64,000 bases of DNA from UBA6054 sp963975575 (lineage in GTDB: Bacteria > Planctomycetota > Phycisphaerae > Phycisphaerales > UBA1924): positions 372,001 to 436,000 of the forward strand of contig CAXBHL010000001.1 in the NCBI GenBank assembly GCA_963975575.1, written 5' to 3'. Position 1 is the first letter of the stretch. Each line of letters begins with the position of its first letter. The notes under the pieces are model-generated. The model was not told the origin of the DNA. It saw only the letters and a list, made by a program, of their open reading frames with translations, and searched no databases. The translations under genes were made by a program, and so were the position numbers. Below, piece by piece: positions 24,882-35,257 of this stretch.

Positions 24882-25214
24882 ATGACAGTTGCTACCAAAT
24901 CCAATCGCACGCTCAAGATCGATGGCATGTCCGGCGTGGACTGCGTCAAGAAGGTCAACGGCGCTCTGAAGAACATCAGCAATGTTTCGACGCACCACGT
25001 CAAGGTCGGTTCGGCCTCGATCGAGGCCGACGACACCGGCTGCGCATCCGCCTGCAAGGCGATCGAAGGAGTGGGTTTCAAGGCCCACGAGAACGCGGCG
25101 AAGGACGAGAAGGCCGCGATCCCGTTGAACGGCGCGAAGACCGAGCCGCACGCGGCGGGCAAGAGCCCGGCCCCCTCCGGCGCCGCGCCCAAGCCGGCTC
25201 CCGGCACGCGTTGA
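24882..25214 (+). CDS. HMA-like domain protein lacking the CxxC metal site
   Basis: A 110-aa protein with GGAAAGGG about 8 bases before the ATG. Residues about 8-72 have the length and pattern of a heavy-metal-associated domain (TLKIDGMSGVDCVKKVNGAL, then VKVGSASIEADDTGCASAC and AIEGVGFKA). Where metal chaperones have GMTCxxC, this protein has GMSGVDC, so the first cysteine is lost; two other cysteines sit in the third strand/helix region. The tail is Pro/Ala-rich and probably disordered. It could be a protein-interaction derivative of the HMA fold or bind metal differently. It is a monocistronic gene. Confidence 0.6.
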   Translation: MTVATKSNRTLKIDGMSGVDCVKKVNGALKNISNVSTHHVKVGSASIEADDTGCASACKAIEGVGFKAHENAAKDEKAAIPLNGAKTEPHAAGKSPAPSGAAPKPAPGTR

Positions 25215-25385
25215 TCTGACCGATCCCGTTCCCGCGGAGTACGGCATGCGACGATCCGGGCTGGAGAGAGCCGGTCGCGTCGCTGCCAGGTCCAACGCAC
25301 GGATTCGATAGGCGGCCGACCTGGCGGCGGGAGTGATCCCGTTGTTCGGTCGGCTTTCTTTCTCTGCGCTGTCAACGGGGTTCTG

Positions 25386-25429
25386 AGCTCCGAACAGGGG
25401 GCGGCGTCCGACGGCCCGCGTTCGGAGCT
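25386..25429. terminator. Inverted repeat at the end of the VOC gene
   Basis: A 10-bp inverted repeat (AGCTCCGAAC, 25386-25395, with GTTCGGAGCT, 25420-25429) directly abuts the VOC stop codon. It is a possible terminator, but the loop is long (24 bases) and there is no T run. Confidence 0.4.
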
Positions 25430-25816
25430 TCACGCGTCCGTGTTGGAGTGCAGGGCGAAGCGGTTGCCCTCGCTGTCGAGGATGATGGCGCGGCAGCCGT
25501 GGGGGCCGATGGAGTGGACGTCCTGGAGGACCTGGCCGCCGAGGGCCTTGGTCTGGGCGACGGCGTCGCGGATGCGGCCGTTCGTGTTGAGGTAGACCAG
25601 CGGGCCGGTGTCGGTGATCTTGGACGCGTCGCCGGGGATGAGGCAGCCGCCGTTGCCGTCGTGGTGCTCGAGGACGGCGAAGCTGAAGTCGTTGTACTTC
25701 TCGGCGTGGGAGTCGATGCCCATGACGCCTTTGTAGAAGCGGCGGGCGCGGTCGAGGTCGACGACGGGGATGTCCATCCAGACGAAGGCGTTCTTTTCGG
25801 CGTTGAAGTCGGACAT
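25430..25816 (-). CDS. VOC-family (glyoxalase-like) protein
   Basis: A 128-aa single-domain vicinal-oxygen-chelate fold protein. It starts with NAFVWMDIPVVDLDRARRFYKGVMGI, the family's first beta-alpha unit. It continues with FAVLEHHDGNGGCLIPG, GPLVYLNTNGRIRDAVAQTK and the closing strand AIILDSEGNRFALHS, which carries the usual Glu before the last strand. The substrate is not predictable. The ATG at 25816 begins exactly at the domain start. The 5' flank holds a solo copy of the palindromic repeat at 25872-25948. Confidence 0.8.
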   Translation of the reverse strand: MSDFNAEKNAFVWMDIPVVDLDRARRFYKGVMGIDSHAEKYNDFSFAVLEHHDGNGGCLIPGDASKITDTGPLVYLNTNGRIRDAVAQTKALGGQVLQDVHSIGPHGCRAIILDSEGNRFALHSNTDA

Positions 25817-25871
25817 GTCGGGCTCCTGTGCTCGGGGCAGTGTACACGGGTGTGTGGTGTGGTACGGCGAG

Positions 25872-25948
25872 GAACTTCGAAGACCCCTCACCCGCCGCCG
25901 CTGGCGCGGCGTCGACCTCTCCCCGCGTTGCGGGGCGAGGTTGGGGAT
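25872..25948. repeat. Solo half-unit of the 136-bp palindromic repeat
   Basis: This segment carries ACTTCGAAGACCCCTCACCC followed by the Gly/Cys-rich core and CTCTCCCCGCGTTGCGGGGCGAGG. It matches the second half of the units arrayed at 52.5-53.9 kb, 27 kb away. It shows that the repeat also occurs as isolated, incomplete copies between genes. Confidence 0.85.
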
Positions 25949-25950
25949 GA

Positions 25951-25977
25951 AAAAGCCCCCGCTTTCGGCGGGGGCTT
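25951..25977 (-). terminator. Rho-independent terminator of acnA
   Basis: An AAGCCCCCGC...GGCGGGGGCTT hairpin with a TTTC loop. On the minus strand it is followed by TTTTTC, 23 bases after the acnA stop codon. Confidence 0.85.
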
Positions 25978-25999
25978 GGGGGAAGCTGACGCGGTCGGA

Positions 26000-28852
<2,853 letters not shown>

Positions 28853-29115
28853 GGCTGGTTCTCCGTGGGTGACAATGAAGGATCGGGCGGCGGGCGTCAT
28901 GAATCAAATCGATCGGGATTACAACCTGAATCAGAAACAATGATGATCAGGGGGTGTGGCGTCGATTCGGCTTGGATCCCCCCGGAGTGGGTGGTAGCAT
29001 CGGGGCTCGGCGGGGCGGCCGATTCTGGACCACGGCGGCCCGGAATCCGGGGAGACGGCGTGATCCGCGGGGGCTTTTCACGCTCAACGCCCGGCCGAGC
29101 GCCAGGGAGACCGAG
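28853..29115. other. Divergent promoter region, acnA and beta-helix gene
   Basis: No gene. The left half (28900-28945) is AT-richer than average and is the likely acnA promoter region. No specific operator was recognised. Confidence 0.35.
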
Positions 29116-30990
29116 ATGAAGAATCACAGACCCAGCCGCGCCCGTCGTCACGACCGGGCGGCCGTGTGCGCGGCGGTGGTGCTGGCCCTGGTGGCCGCCA
29201 CGGTCGCCAAGGCGGCCACCCACTTCGTGCCGCAGGACTTTCCGACGATCCAGGCGGCGATCAACTTCGCCACCGACGGGGACACGGTGGTCGTGCAGTC
29301 GGGCACCTACTTCGAGAACGTCAACACGCTGGGCAAGGACATCCGGCTCAACGGCGTGGCGGTGAACAGCCCGACGATCATCGGGTCGCCGGGCAGCCCG
29401 GTGCTGACGGTCGGGGCGAACAGCAGCCCGCCGTTGATCAGCAACCTGACGATCCGCAACGGGGACGGGCTGCTGGGCGGTGGCATCGCGGTGGGGGCGA
29501 ACACGGTCACGACGATCAGGAACGTGCGGATCTGGCAGAACTCGGCGGCGAGCGGCGGGGGGGTCTTCATCTTCTCGGATTGTCACGTGACGATGATCGA
29601 TTGCGATCTGTGGGCGAATCACGCGGACGTGCAGGGCGGGGGGATCTTCATGCTCTCCGGATCGTCCCTGGTGATCGGTGACACGCTGATCGAGTCGAAC
29701 ACGGCGGGCCAATCTGGCGGCGCGATGCGGGTGTTCGATGCGGACGTTGATATCTCCGGATCGACCCATTTTCTGAACAACAGCGCCGTGCGTGACGGCG
29801 GGGCGATCGAGGCGCTCAACGGTGCCATATTGCTGATGTTGGACACCCGTTTCACCGGGAACAACGCCGGTTGGTCGGGCGGGGCGGTCTTTCTGAGCGG
29901 CGCTTCCATGGATTCGAGCTTCGGAGTATTCTCGCTCAACAGCGCGGACGCGCCGGGCGGCGCGATCGCCTTGATCGACGGTTCCGAATGCTTCTCATCG
30001 TTCGACTCGTTCACCAACAACACCGCGCTCAACGGCGGAGGAATACGCGTTCTCGAGTCGCGGCTCTTTGCCAACGCGGCGTTCTTCCGGGCGAACACGG
30101 CTTCGGACTACGGCGGGGCCGTCGCGGTGACCGGCAACGACGGCCCGGCGACGGCTTGGGTGTACAACTCGGTGATCGACGCCAACACGGCTCGGTGGGG
30201 CGGCGCTACGTTCGTGAACGTGGGGCCGGCCTCCGCCGGTCCGACCTCCGTGGTGTTCGCCAACACCGAGATCACGAACAACAACGCGAGCATCGCCACC
30301 GGCCAGGGCGGGTTGGCGGTCGGGCAGAACGGAACGCCCAGCGCTCAGTCGCTGCTCCGTGTCGTCAACTCGCTGATCACCCGCAACGGGGGCGGCAACC
30401 GCAACGGTCTTGATGTCGCGAACAACGCGCGCGTGGCGTTGCAGAACTCGATCGTCTGGAACAACGGCGGGCCGGGCCTGAGCGGGAGCGTCTTCGGCCA
30501 GCAGGTCGCCCGCTCGATCCTGCCCGAGGCGGCGTCGTTCCCGGGCGCCGGGAACATCAACGCCGACCCGCGGCTGCGGAACCCCGCCGCGGGCGATTTC
30601 ACGCTGCTCATGACCTCGCCGGCGATCGACGCCGGCGACAGCACGCTGGTGCCGTCGGACGCGTTCGACATTGACGGCGACAACAACTTCGGTGAACGGC
30701 TGCCGTTCGATCTGCGGGGGTTGGCCCGGTTCGTCAACGATCCGCTCACGCCGGACACGGGCATCGACGCGGGTCAGGGCGTGGTCGACATCGGTCCGCT
30801 CGAGTTCCGGCGGACCTGCCCGGCGGACTTCGCCGAACCGATCGGCAGCCTGAACTTCTTCGACGTCTCGGCGTTCATCGCGGCGTTCAACGCGGGCGAC
30901 CCGCGGGCCGACCTCGCCGCGCCGTTCGGGACGTTCAACTTCTTCGATGTCTCGGCGTTCCTGTCTTATTACAACGGGGGGTGCCCCTGA
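29116..30990 (+). CDS. Secreted right-handed beta-helix protein with GC-type dockerin tail
   Basis: A 625-aa secreted protein. It has a Sec signal peptide (about 1-35), then THFVPQDFPTIQAAINFATD and TVVVQSGTYFENV, the opening of pectate-lyase-like parallel beta-helices. This is followed by repeated G-G-(G/A)-(I/V) coils (SGGGVFIF, QGGGIFML, SGGAMRVF, DGGAIEAL, SGGAVFLS...) of the polymorphic outer-membrane-protein type. The C-terminal 55 residues are a twin repeat (FAEPIGSLNFFDVSAFIAAF and FGTFNFFDVSAFLSYYNGGC), the GC-type dockerin-like anchoring module found in this bacterial group. No catalytic residues are evident, so adhesin or structural roles are as likely as carbohydrate cleavage. The first of three dockerin genes in a row. 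Confidence 0.8.
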   Translation: MKNHRPSRARRHDRAAVCAAVVLALVAATVAKAATHFVPQDFPTIQAAINFATDGDTVVVQSGTYFENVNTLGKDIRLNGVAVNSPTIIGSPGSPVLTVGANSSPPLISNLTIRNGDGLLGGGIAVGANTVTTIRNVRIWQNSAASGGGVFIFSDCHVTMIDCDLWANHADVQGGGIFMLSGSSLVIGDTLIESNTAGQSGGAMRVFDADVDISGSTHFLNNSAVRDGGAIEALNGAILLMLDTRFTGNNAGWSGGAVFLSGASMDSSFGVFSLNSADAPGGAIALIDGSECFSSFDSFTNNTALNGGGIRVLESRLFANAAFFRANTASDYGGAVAVTGNDGPATAWVYNSVIDANTARWGGATFVNVGPASAGPTSVVFANTEITNNNASIATGQGGLAVGQNGTPSAQSLLRVVNSLITRNGGGNRNGLDVANNARVALQNSIVWNNGGPGLSGSVFGQQVARSILPEAASFPGAGNINADPRLRNPAAGDFTLLMTSPAIDAGDSTLVPSDAFDIDGDNNFGERLPFDLRGLARFVNDPLTPDTGIDAGQGVVDIGPLEFRRTCPADFAEPIGSLNFFDVSAFIAAFNAGDPRADLAAPFGTFNFFDVSAFLSYYNGGCP

Positions 30991-31059
30991 ACTTGAGAGG
31001 ATGAGACTTGCGGCGCCGGGGGGGCGGCGGGTACGCTGGGGCACTCGGAGGAGGTCCCC

Positions 31060-32340
31060 ATGAAGCCGATGTTCGTTCTGCTCGCCGTCGGCGCCTGCGT
31101 GGCGCCCGTCTGTGCCCAGCCGCGTCTGGCGGTGTTCGTCCACGACCAGTCGTCGGACGAGATCCTCCGGATGGTGGATCTCAACGGCGACGGGGACGCG
31201 CACGACCCCGGTGAGGTCACGCTGTTCTTCGACGACGGGCCGCCCGTGACCGGGGTGGACAACGCCCAGGGGATGGTGGCCATCGACCCGTGGACGCTGA
31301 TGGCCACGGACAACTTCACGCCCGACAACATCGTCATGCTGTTCGACCTGGACCGCAACGGCGACGCCTTCGGCCCCAACGAGGCCATCGTCTGGTTCGA
31401 CGGCACGCTGCCCATCGGCATCGCGATGACCAACCCGGCCGAGTTGCGCCGGCGGTCCGACGGCACCTTCTTCCTGCTCGACAACAACACCCTGGACACC
31501 ACCCGCCCCGAGGCCATCTACATCCTCGACGACGCGAACGGCAATCTCAACATCGACCCGGGTGAGATCACCCTGTTCCACGAGCTCTCGCCCGTCGGCA
31601 TCAGCGCGACGACCACGTTCGACGTGGTCGAGGACAACAACGGGTTCGTTTACACGCTGGACATCACCGACCCCAGCCAGATCGAGTCGATCGACCGGAT
31701 CGACCCGGTGACCGGCCTGCGGGCCGAGTGGCTCTCCAGCCAGACGCTCTTCAATCTCCGCGGCTTCGTGATGGGCAGCACGTTCGAGTTGGAGTTCGAC
31801 CCGGGCCGCAACGAGGTGATCTTCGGGGCGACCAACCTCGGATCGGCCCAGCACATCCTGGCCGCTCGGGACACCAACGGCACGGGCGTGATCGACGCCC
31901 CGGCGGAGATCCGTGTTCTGTGGTCCGAGTCGTCGCACGCCGATGGGTTCGACACGGGCTCGCCGCGGGACTTCTGGAGGTCCGACGACGGGCGCCTGCT
32001 GTGGACCGACGGGCTGCGGGACCGCGTCATGCTGCTGCAGGATCTGAACAACGACCTGGACTATAACGACGCGGGCGAGACCACGGTCTTCTTCGACGCG
32101 GCGACCGCGACCGCCAACGGGCTGCCGAGCCTCTCGCTGCCGCTGAGCCTGACGGGCGCGCCGCTCTGCGGGGCCGACCTGGCCCCGCCGTTCGGCACGC
32201 TGAACTTCTTCGACCTGGCGGCGTACGTCCAGTCCTACAACCAGCAGGACCCGGCCGCGGATCTGGCGGCGCCGTTCGGGGTGCTCAACTTCTTCGATGT
32301 GGCGGCGTACATCGCCCTGTACAACGCGGGGTGCCCGTAG
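31060..32340 (+). CDS. Secreted protein with Ca-binding-like repeats and GC-type dockerin tail
   Basis: A 426-aa secreted protein. It has a signal peptide (MKPMFVLLAVGACVAPVCAQ) and a body with evenly spaced acidic loops of EF-hand/dockerin type (DLNGDGDAHDPGEV, DLDRNGDAFGPNEA, DDANGNLNIDPGEI, DTNGTGVIDAPAEI, DLNNDLDYNDAGET), likely calcium-binding. The body is probably a beta-propeller-like fold. The tail has two copies of the LNFFDLAAYVQSYN / LNFFDVAAYIALYNAGCP module. It lies 69 bases after the beta-helix gene. No enzymatic motif is seen. Confidence 0.75.
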   Translation: MKPMFVLLAVGACVAPVCAQPRLAVFVHDQSSDEILRMVDLNGDGDAHDPGEVTLFFDDGPPVTGVDNAQGMVAIDPWTLMATDNFTPDNIVMLFDLDRNGDAFGPNEAIVWFDGTLPIGIAMTNPAELRRRSDGTFFLLDNNTLDTTRPEAIYILDDANGNLNIDPGEITLFHELSPVGISATTTFDVVEDNNGFVYTLDITDPSQIESIDRIDPVTGLRAEWLSSQTLFNLRGFVMGSTFELEFDPGRNEVIFGATNLGSAQHILAARDTNGTGVIDAPAEIRVLWSESSHADGFDTGSPRDFWRSDDGRLLWTDGLRDRVMLLQDLNNDLDYNDAGETTVFFDAATATANGLPSLSLPLSLTGAPLCGADLAPPFGTLNFFDLAAYVQSYNQQDPAADLAAPFGVLNFFDVAAYIALYNAGCP

Positions 32341-32421
32341 ATGCCCGGACGCAGCGCGTGAGCGGCGGGGTGTTTCTTCGCTTGATTTCCTTGGGGACCG
32401 GTTCCCCGGAGGAGGCAGGCC

Positions 32422-33642
32422 ATGACACGCCAGACCGCTCTGATCGCTCCGTTCCTGCTGATGGCCGCCGGCGCGGCCGGGCAGCCATCGAGCTACGCCG
32501 TCAGCCACTCGTTCACGTTCCGGCCCGCCGGGAACGTGGCGGAGGTGCGATACTTCGAGTTCCGCCACGCATGGGTGCGGTCGCTGTGGGGCGACAACGA
32601 GGGCCACGAGCCGCCTGCGCAGGATCCCGGCTTTGACCCCTACGGCACCGACGCGCCCGGCTGGCCGGCGTGGATCAACACGGGGCTGGTGGGCCCGGTG
32701 CCGGTGGCGTATCAGTCCGGTCTGATCGACCCGCTGACCGGCTCGAACCCGTCGTGGTTCTGCATCGACGTGCCGGCGGGGCCGTCGAACGCCCGGGCGT
32801 GCAACCGGATCGATGTGCCCGCGTGGGCGCAGATCCCGCCGATCACGATCCCCGCGACGATCGAGTCGGCGGGGTACGCCAACGCGGTCACCGCGGGCTC
32901 GGGCGCGTCGTTCGCGTACGCGTCCTCGACCGCCGGGCTGACCGCCCGCGGCGGCATCCAGATGGCCAGCGGTCAGATCCAGTGGATCCCCGGATTCGAG
33001 GTCCAGCAGGTGGGCGGGCAGGCGGCCGACGCCGCGGTCCAGGACCCCATCGTGTTCACCGCCACCAACCTGAACACCGGCGATGTCGTGGAGCACCGCC
33101 TGCTGGACATCGAGGCGTTCTCCGGCGCGGGCGTGGGGACGGTTCAATGGCAGGCCAACACCCTGACCGTCGACCGGCCCGCCTTCGAGATGGTGATCGA
33201 CATCCCCGCCGGCGTGATCGATCCCGCCCAGGCCGGGACGATGCGCCTGGAGGTGGTGGGGGGGTCGGTGGTGGACTCGTCCGGATCGGGCGTGTTCGCG
33301 GGCAGCGTCGTGCCCGCGGGTCTGTCGATCCCGTTCTCCATCCCCATGCCCAATCTGGACCTGACCTACGACCTGGCGCTGGACCCGGCCCAGCCCTGGT
33401 CGGTCGTGGCGTCGTTCTCCGGCGGCGGCTCGGTGCACGCGACGGCGGGCGCCGGCTGCCTCGCGGACCTCGCCGAGCCCTTCGGCGTGCTCAACTTCTT
33501 CGACGTGGCGCGGTTCATTCAGTTGTTCAACGACCAGAGCCCCGACGCGGACCTCGCGCCGCCGTTCGGCGAGCTGAACTTCTTCGACGTGGCGGCGTAC
33601 GTCCAGGCCTACAACGCCGGGTGTGCGGACGGCGACGGCTGA
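32422..33642 (+). CDS. Secreted protein with GC-type dockerin tail
   Basis: A 406-aa secreted protein. A signal peptide (about 1-20) is followed by a body of about 320 residues rich in Gly, Val, Ala and Pro, with a beta-sandwich-like composition and no family that I recognise. The C-terminal twin module (FGVLNFFDVARFIQLFN and FGELNFFDVAAYVQAYNAGC) is the same as in the two preceding genes, so all three probably share one sorting or anchoring route. The gene ends 3 bases from the convergent phosphoesterase gene. Confidence 0.72.
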   Translation: MTRQTALIAPFLLMAAGAAGQPSSYAVSHSFTFRPAGNVAEVRYFEFRHAWVRSLWGDNEGHEPPAQDPGFDPYGTDAPGWPAWINTGLVGPVPVAYQSGLIDPLTGSNPSWFCIDVPAGPSNARACNRIDVPAWAQIPPITIPATIESAGYANAVTAGSGASFAYASSTAGLTARGGIQMASGQIQWIPGFEVQQVGGQAADAAVQDPIVFTATNLNTGDVVEHRLLDIEAFSGAGVGTVQWQANTLTVDRPAFEMVIDIPAGVIDPAQAGTMRLEVVGGSVVDSSGSGVFAGSVVPAGLSIPFSIPMPNLDLTYDLALDPAQPWSVVASFSGGGSVHATAGAGCLADLAEPFGVLNFFDVARFIQLFNDQSPDADLAPPFGELNFFDVAAYVQAYNAGCADGDG

Positions 33643-33645
33643 GCG

Positions 33646-34245
33646 TCAGATCTGAACCACCACTCCCCGCGGCCCCGCGTTGATGATGCGCGTCGGGCCG
33701 CGGGGATTGTCGTAGCCCCAGCTGTCGTGGACGTGGCCGCAGACGACCAAGCGGGGGCGGACGTGGTCGATGGCCTCGAGCAGCGCGACCGAACCGGCGG
33801 CCAGGCCGGTCCCGGTGGTGTCGCCGTGGCCCTTGGGCGGGGAGTGGGAGACCAGCACGGCGTCCTCGGGGCAGCCGGCGAGCAACGGGCGGGCCTGATC
33901 CTCGGTCAGGTCGAAGCTCCACGCCCCGAACGGCGTGGCGGGCACGCCCGCGCCCAGACCCCAGAACGGCACGCCGCCGATGGTGCGCCCGGATCCGTGG
34001 AGCACGGTGGCGGCGGGCCAGCCGTTGCAGGCGTCGCGGAGGGCTTCGGTCGTCTCGTTGTTGCCGGGCACCAGCACGCAGGGTGTGGTGATCGGGCGGA
34101 GCGCGTCGATGGTCTCGGTCAGCAGGCGGTGCTGTCGTGCGAAGTCGCCGGCGAGGACGACGACATCCACCGAGTCGCTGCGAGCAACCACGGCCGAGCA
34201 CGCGGCCAGGTCGGCGTGGAGATCGCTGACGCAGAGGAGATTCAT
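33646..34245 (-). CDS. Calcineurin-like metallophosphoesterase
   Basis: A 199-aa single-domain metallophosphoesterase. The metal-ligand blocks are present in order: CVSDLHADL (D-x-H), VVLAGDFAR (G-D), LVPGNNET (G-N-N/H-E), LVSHSPPKGHGD (H) and VVCGHVHDSWGY (G-H-x-H). The substrate cannot be inferred. It is translated from the last bases of the LysR gene (ATGA overlap at 34242-34245), so the two form an operon. Confidence 0.85.
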   Translation of the reverse strand: MNLLCVSDLHADLAACSAVVARSDSVDVVVLAGDFARQHRLLTETIDALRPITTPCVLVPGNNETTEALRDACNGWPAATVLHGSGRTIGGVPFWGLGAGVPATPFGAWSFDLTEDQARPLLAGCPEDAVLVSHSPPKGHGDTTGTGLAAGSVALLEAIDHVRPRLVVCGHVHDSWGYDNPRGPTRIINAGPRGVVVQI

Positions 34246-35144
34246 CGGGCCCTTCCCTTCTCGCGCGCCCCCGGCAGCACCGCGAGCAGGGCCCGCTCGA
34301 AGGCGGCCGTGGCGTGGCCGGGCACGCGGTCGCGCCGGCGGACGACGCCCAGTTCCCGCTCGATCGCCCCACCCGCCGGGCGAAGACCGGCCCCGGCGGG
34401 CAGGCCGTACTTGCTCACGAAGCCGACGCCGATCTCGGCTTTGACCATCTGCACGATGGATTCGATGGACCGCAGTTCCATCACCACGCTCAGCGCCACG
34501 CCGTGGGCGGCCGCGGTCTCGTCGATCCGCCGGCGCACGGCCGAGCCGGCCTCGAACGCCACCACCGGCTCGCCCCGCAGATCCTCCCAGTTGAACGACT
34601 TCTTGCCGCTCAGGGCGTGGCCCTCGGGCACGATCAGGCGGAGTTCGTCGGGGATGGCCCGGACGACCATCAGATCCTCGGCCCGGGGGTGCTCGATGGG
34701 CAGGGTGACGATGCCCAGGTCCAGTTCGCCCGAGACCACGCCCTCGGCCACGGTGGTGCTGCCGGCCTCGCGGATGGTGAAGCGCAGGCCCGGGTGCTCG
34801 CGCTGGACGGCCCGGATCGCGTCGGGCAACAGATAGCCGGCGGCCGTCGCCCCGGCGCCGACGCGGATCGATCCGGTCTCGAGCCCGACGAGTTCCCGCA
34901 CGGCCTCCGCGGCCTTGTCGGCCGCCCGCAGCGTGTTGCCCGCGTGCTCGAGGAACACCCGCCCCGCGTCGGTGGGCTCGACACCCCGCCCGGTGCGATG
35001 GAACAGGGCTGCCCCGAGTTCCTCTTCGAGTTTGGCCAGGGCGGCCGACAGGGCGGGCTGGGAGACCCCGAGCACCCCGGCCGCCCGGGTCATGTGCCCG
35101 TGCTCGGCGATGGTCAGCATGTATCGCATGGTGCGCAGATCCAT
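34242..35144 (-). CDS. LysR-family transcription regulator
   Basis: A 300-aa regulator. The N-terminal winged helix-turn-helix is typical (TMRYMLTIAEHGHMTRAAGV, then VSQPALSAALAKLEEELGAAL and FHRTGRGVEPTDAG), followed by the periplasmic-binding-like effector domain (about 90-300). The ATG at 35144 was chosen because the domain starts right there, although the frame is open to 35225. It overlaps the metallophosphoesterase gene by 4 bases. The CysB/OxyR-type effector is unknown. No binding site was sought in detail. Confidence 0.88.
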   Translation of the reverse strand: MDLRTMRYMLTIAEHGHMTRAAGVLGVSQPALSAALAKLEEELGAALFHRTGRGVEPTDAGRVFLEHAGNTLRAADKAAEAVRELVGLETGSIRVGAGATAAGYLLPDAIRAVQREHPGLRFTIREAGSTTVAEGVVSGELDLGIVTLPIEHPRAEDLMVVRAIPDELRLIVPEGHALSGKKSFNWEDLRGEPVVAFEAGSAVRRRIDETAAAHGVALSVVMELRSIESIVQMVKAEIGVGFVSKYGLPAGAGLRPAGGAIERELGVVRRRDRVPGHATAAFERALLAVLPGAREKGRAR

Positions 35145-35163
35145 GGCAGATGGTATCTTGGAG

Positions 35164-35254
35164 CGGGGGGCTTCCAGCCCCCCGTCGGCCCGAAGGGCCG
35201 AGCCGGAATCTGGCAGGACCGACATCTTGCAGTGGGACGGGCATCCTGCCCGTC
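35164..35254. repeat. Short palindromes between LysR and DUF4132 genes
   Basis: Two near-perfect hairpins are seen: GGGGGGCTTCCAGCCCCCC (35164-35182) and GACGGGCATCCTGCCCGTC (35236-35254). The second sits 4 bases from the DUF4132 stop and may act as its terminator. Confidence 0.55.
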
Positions 35255-35257
35255 TTC

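Noticed and set aside
29995..33438. A 1147-aa minus-strand frame antisense to the three dockerin-type genes
   Set aside because: The plus-strand genes have signal peptides and shared C-terminal modules; the antisense frame is an Arg/Val/Glu/His-rich shadow with no domain.
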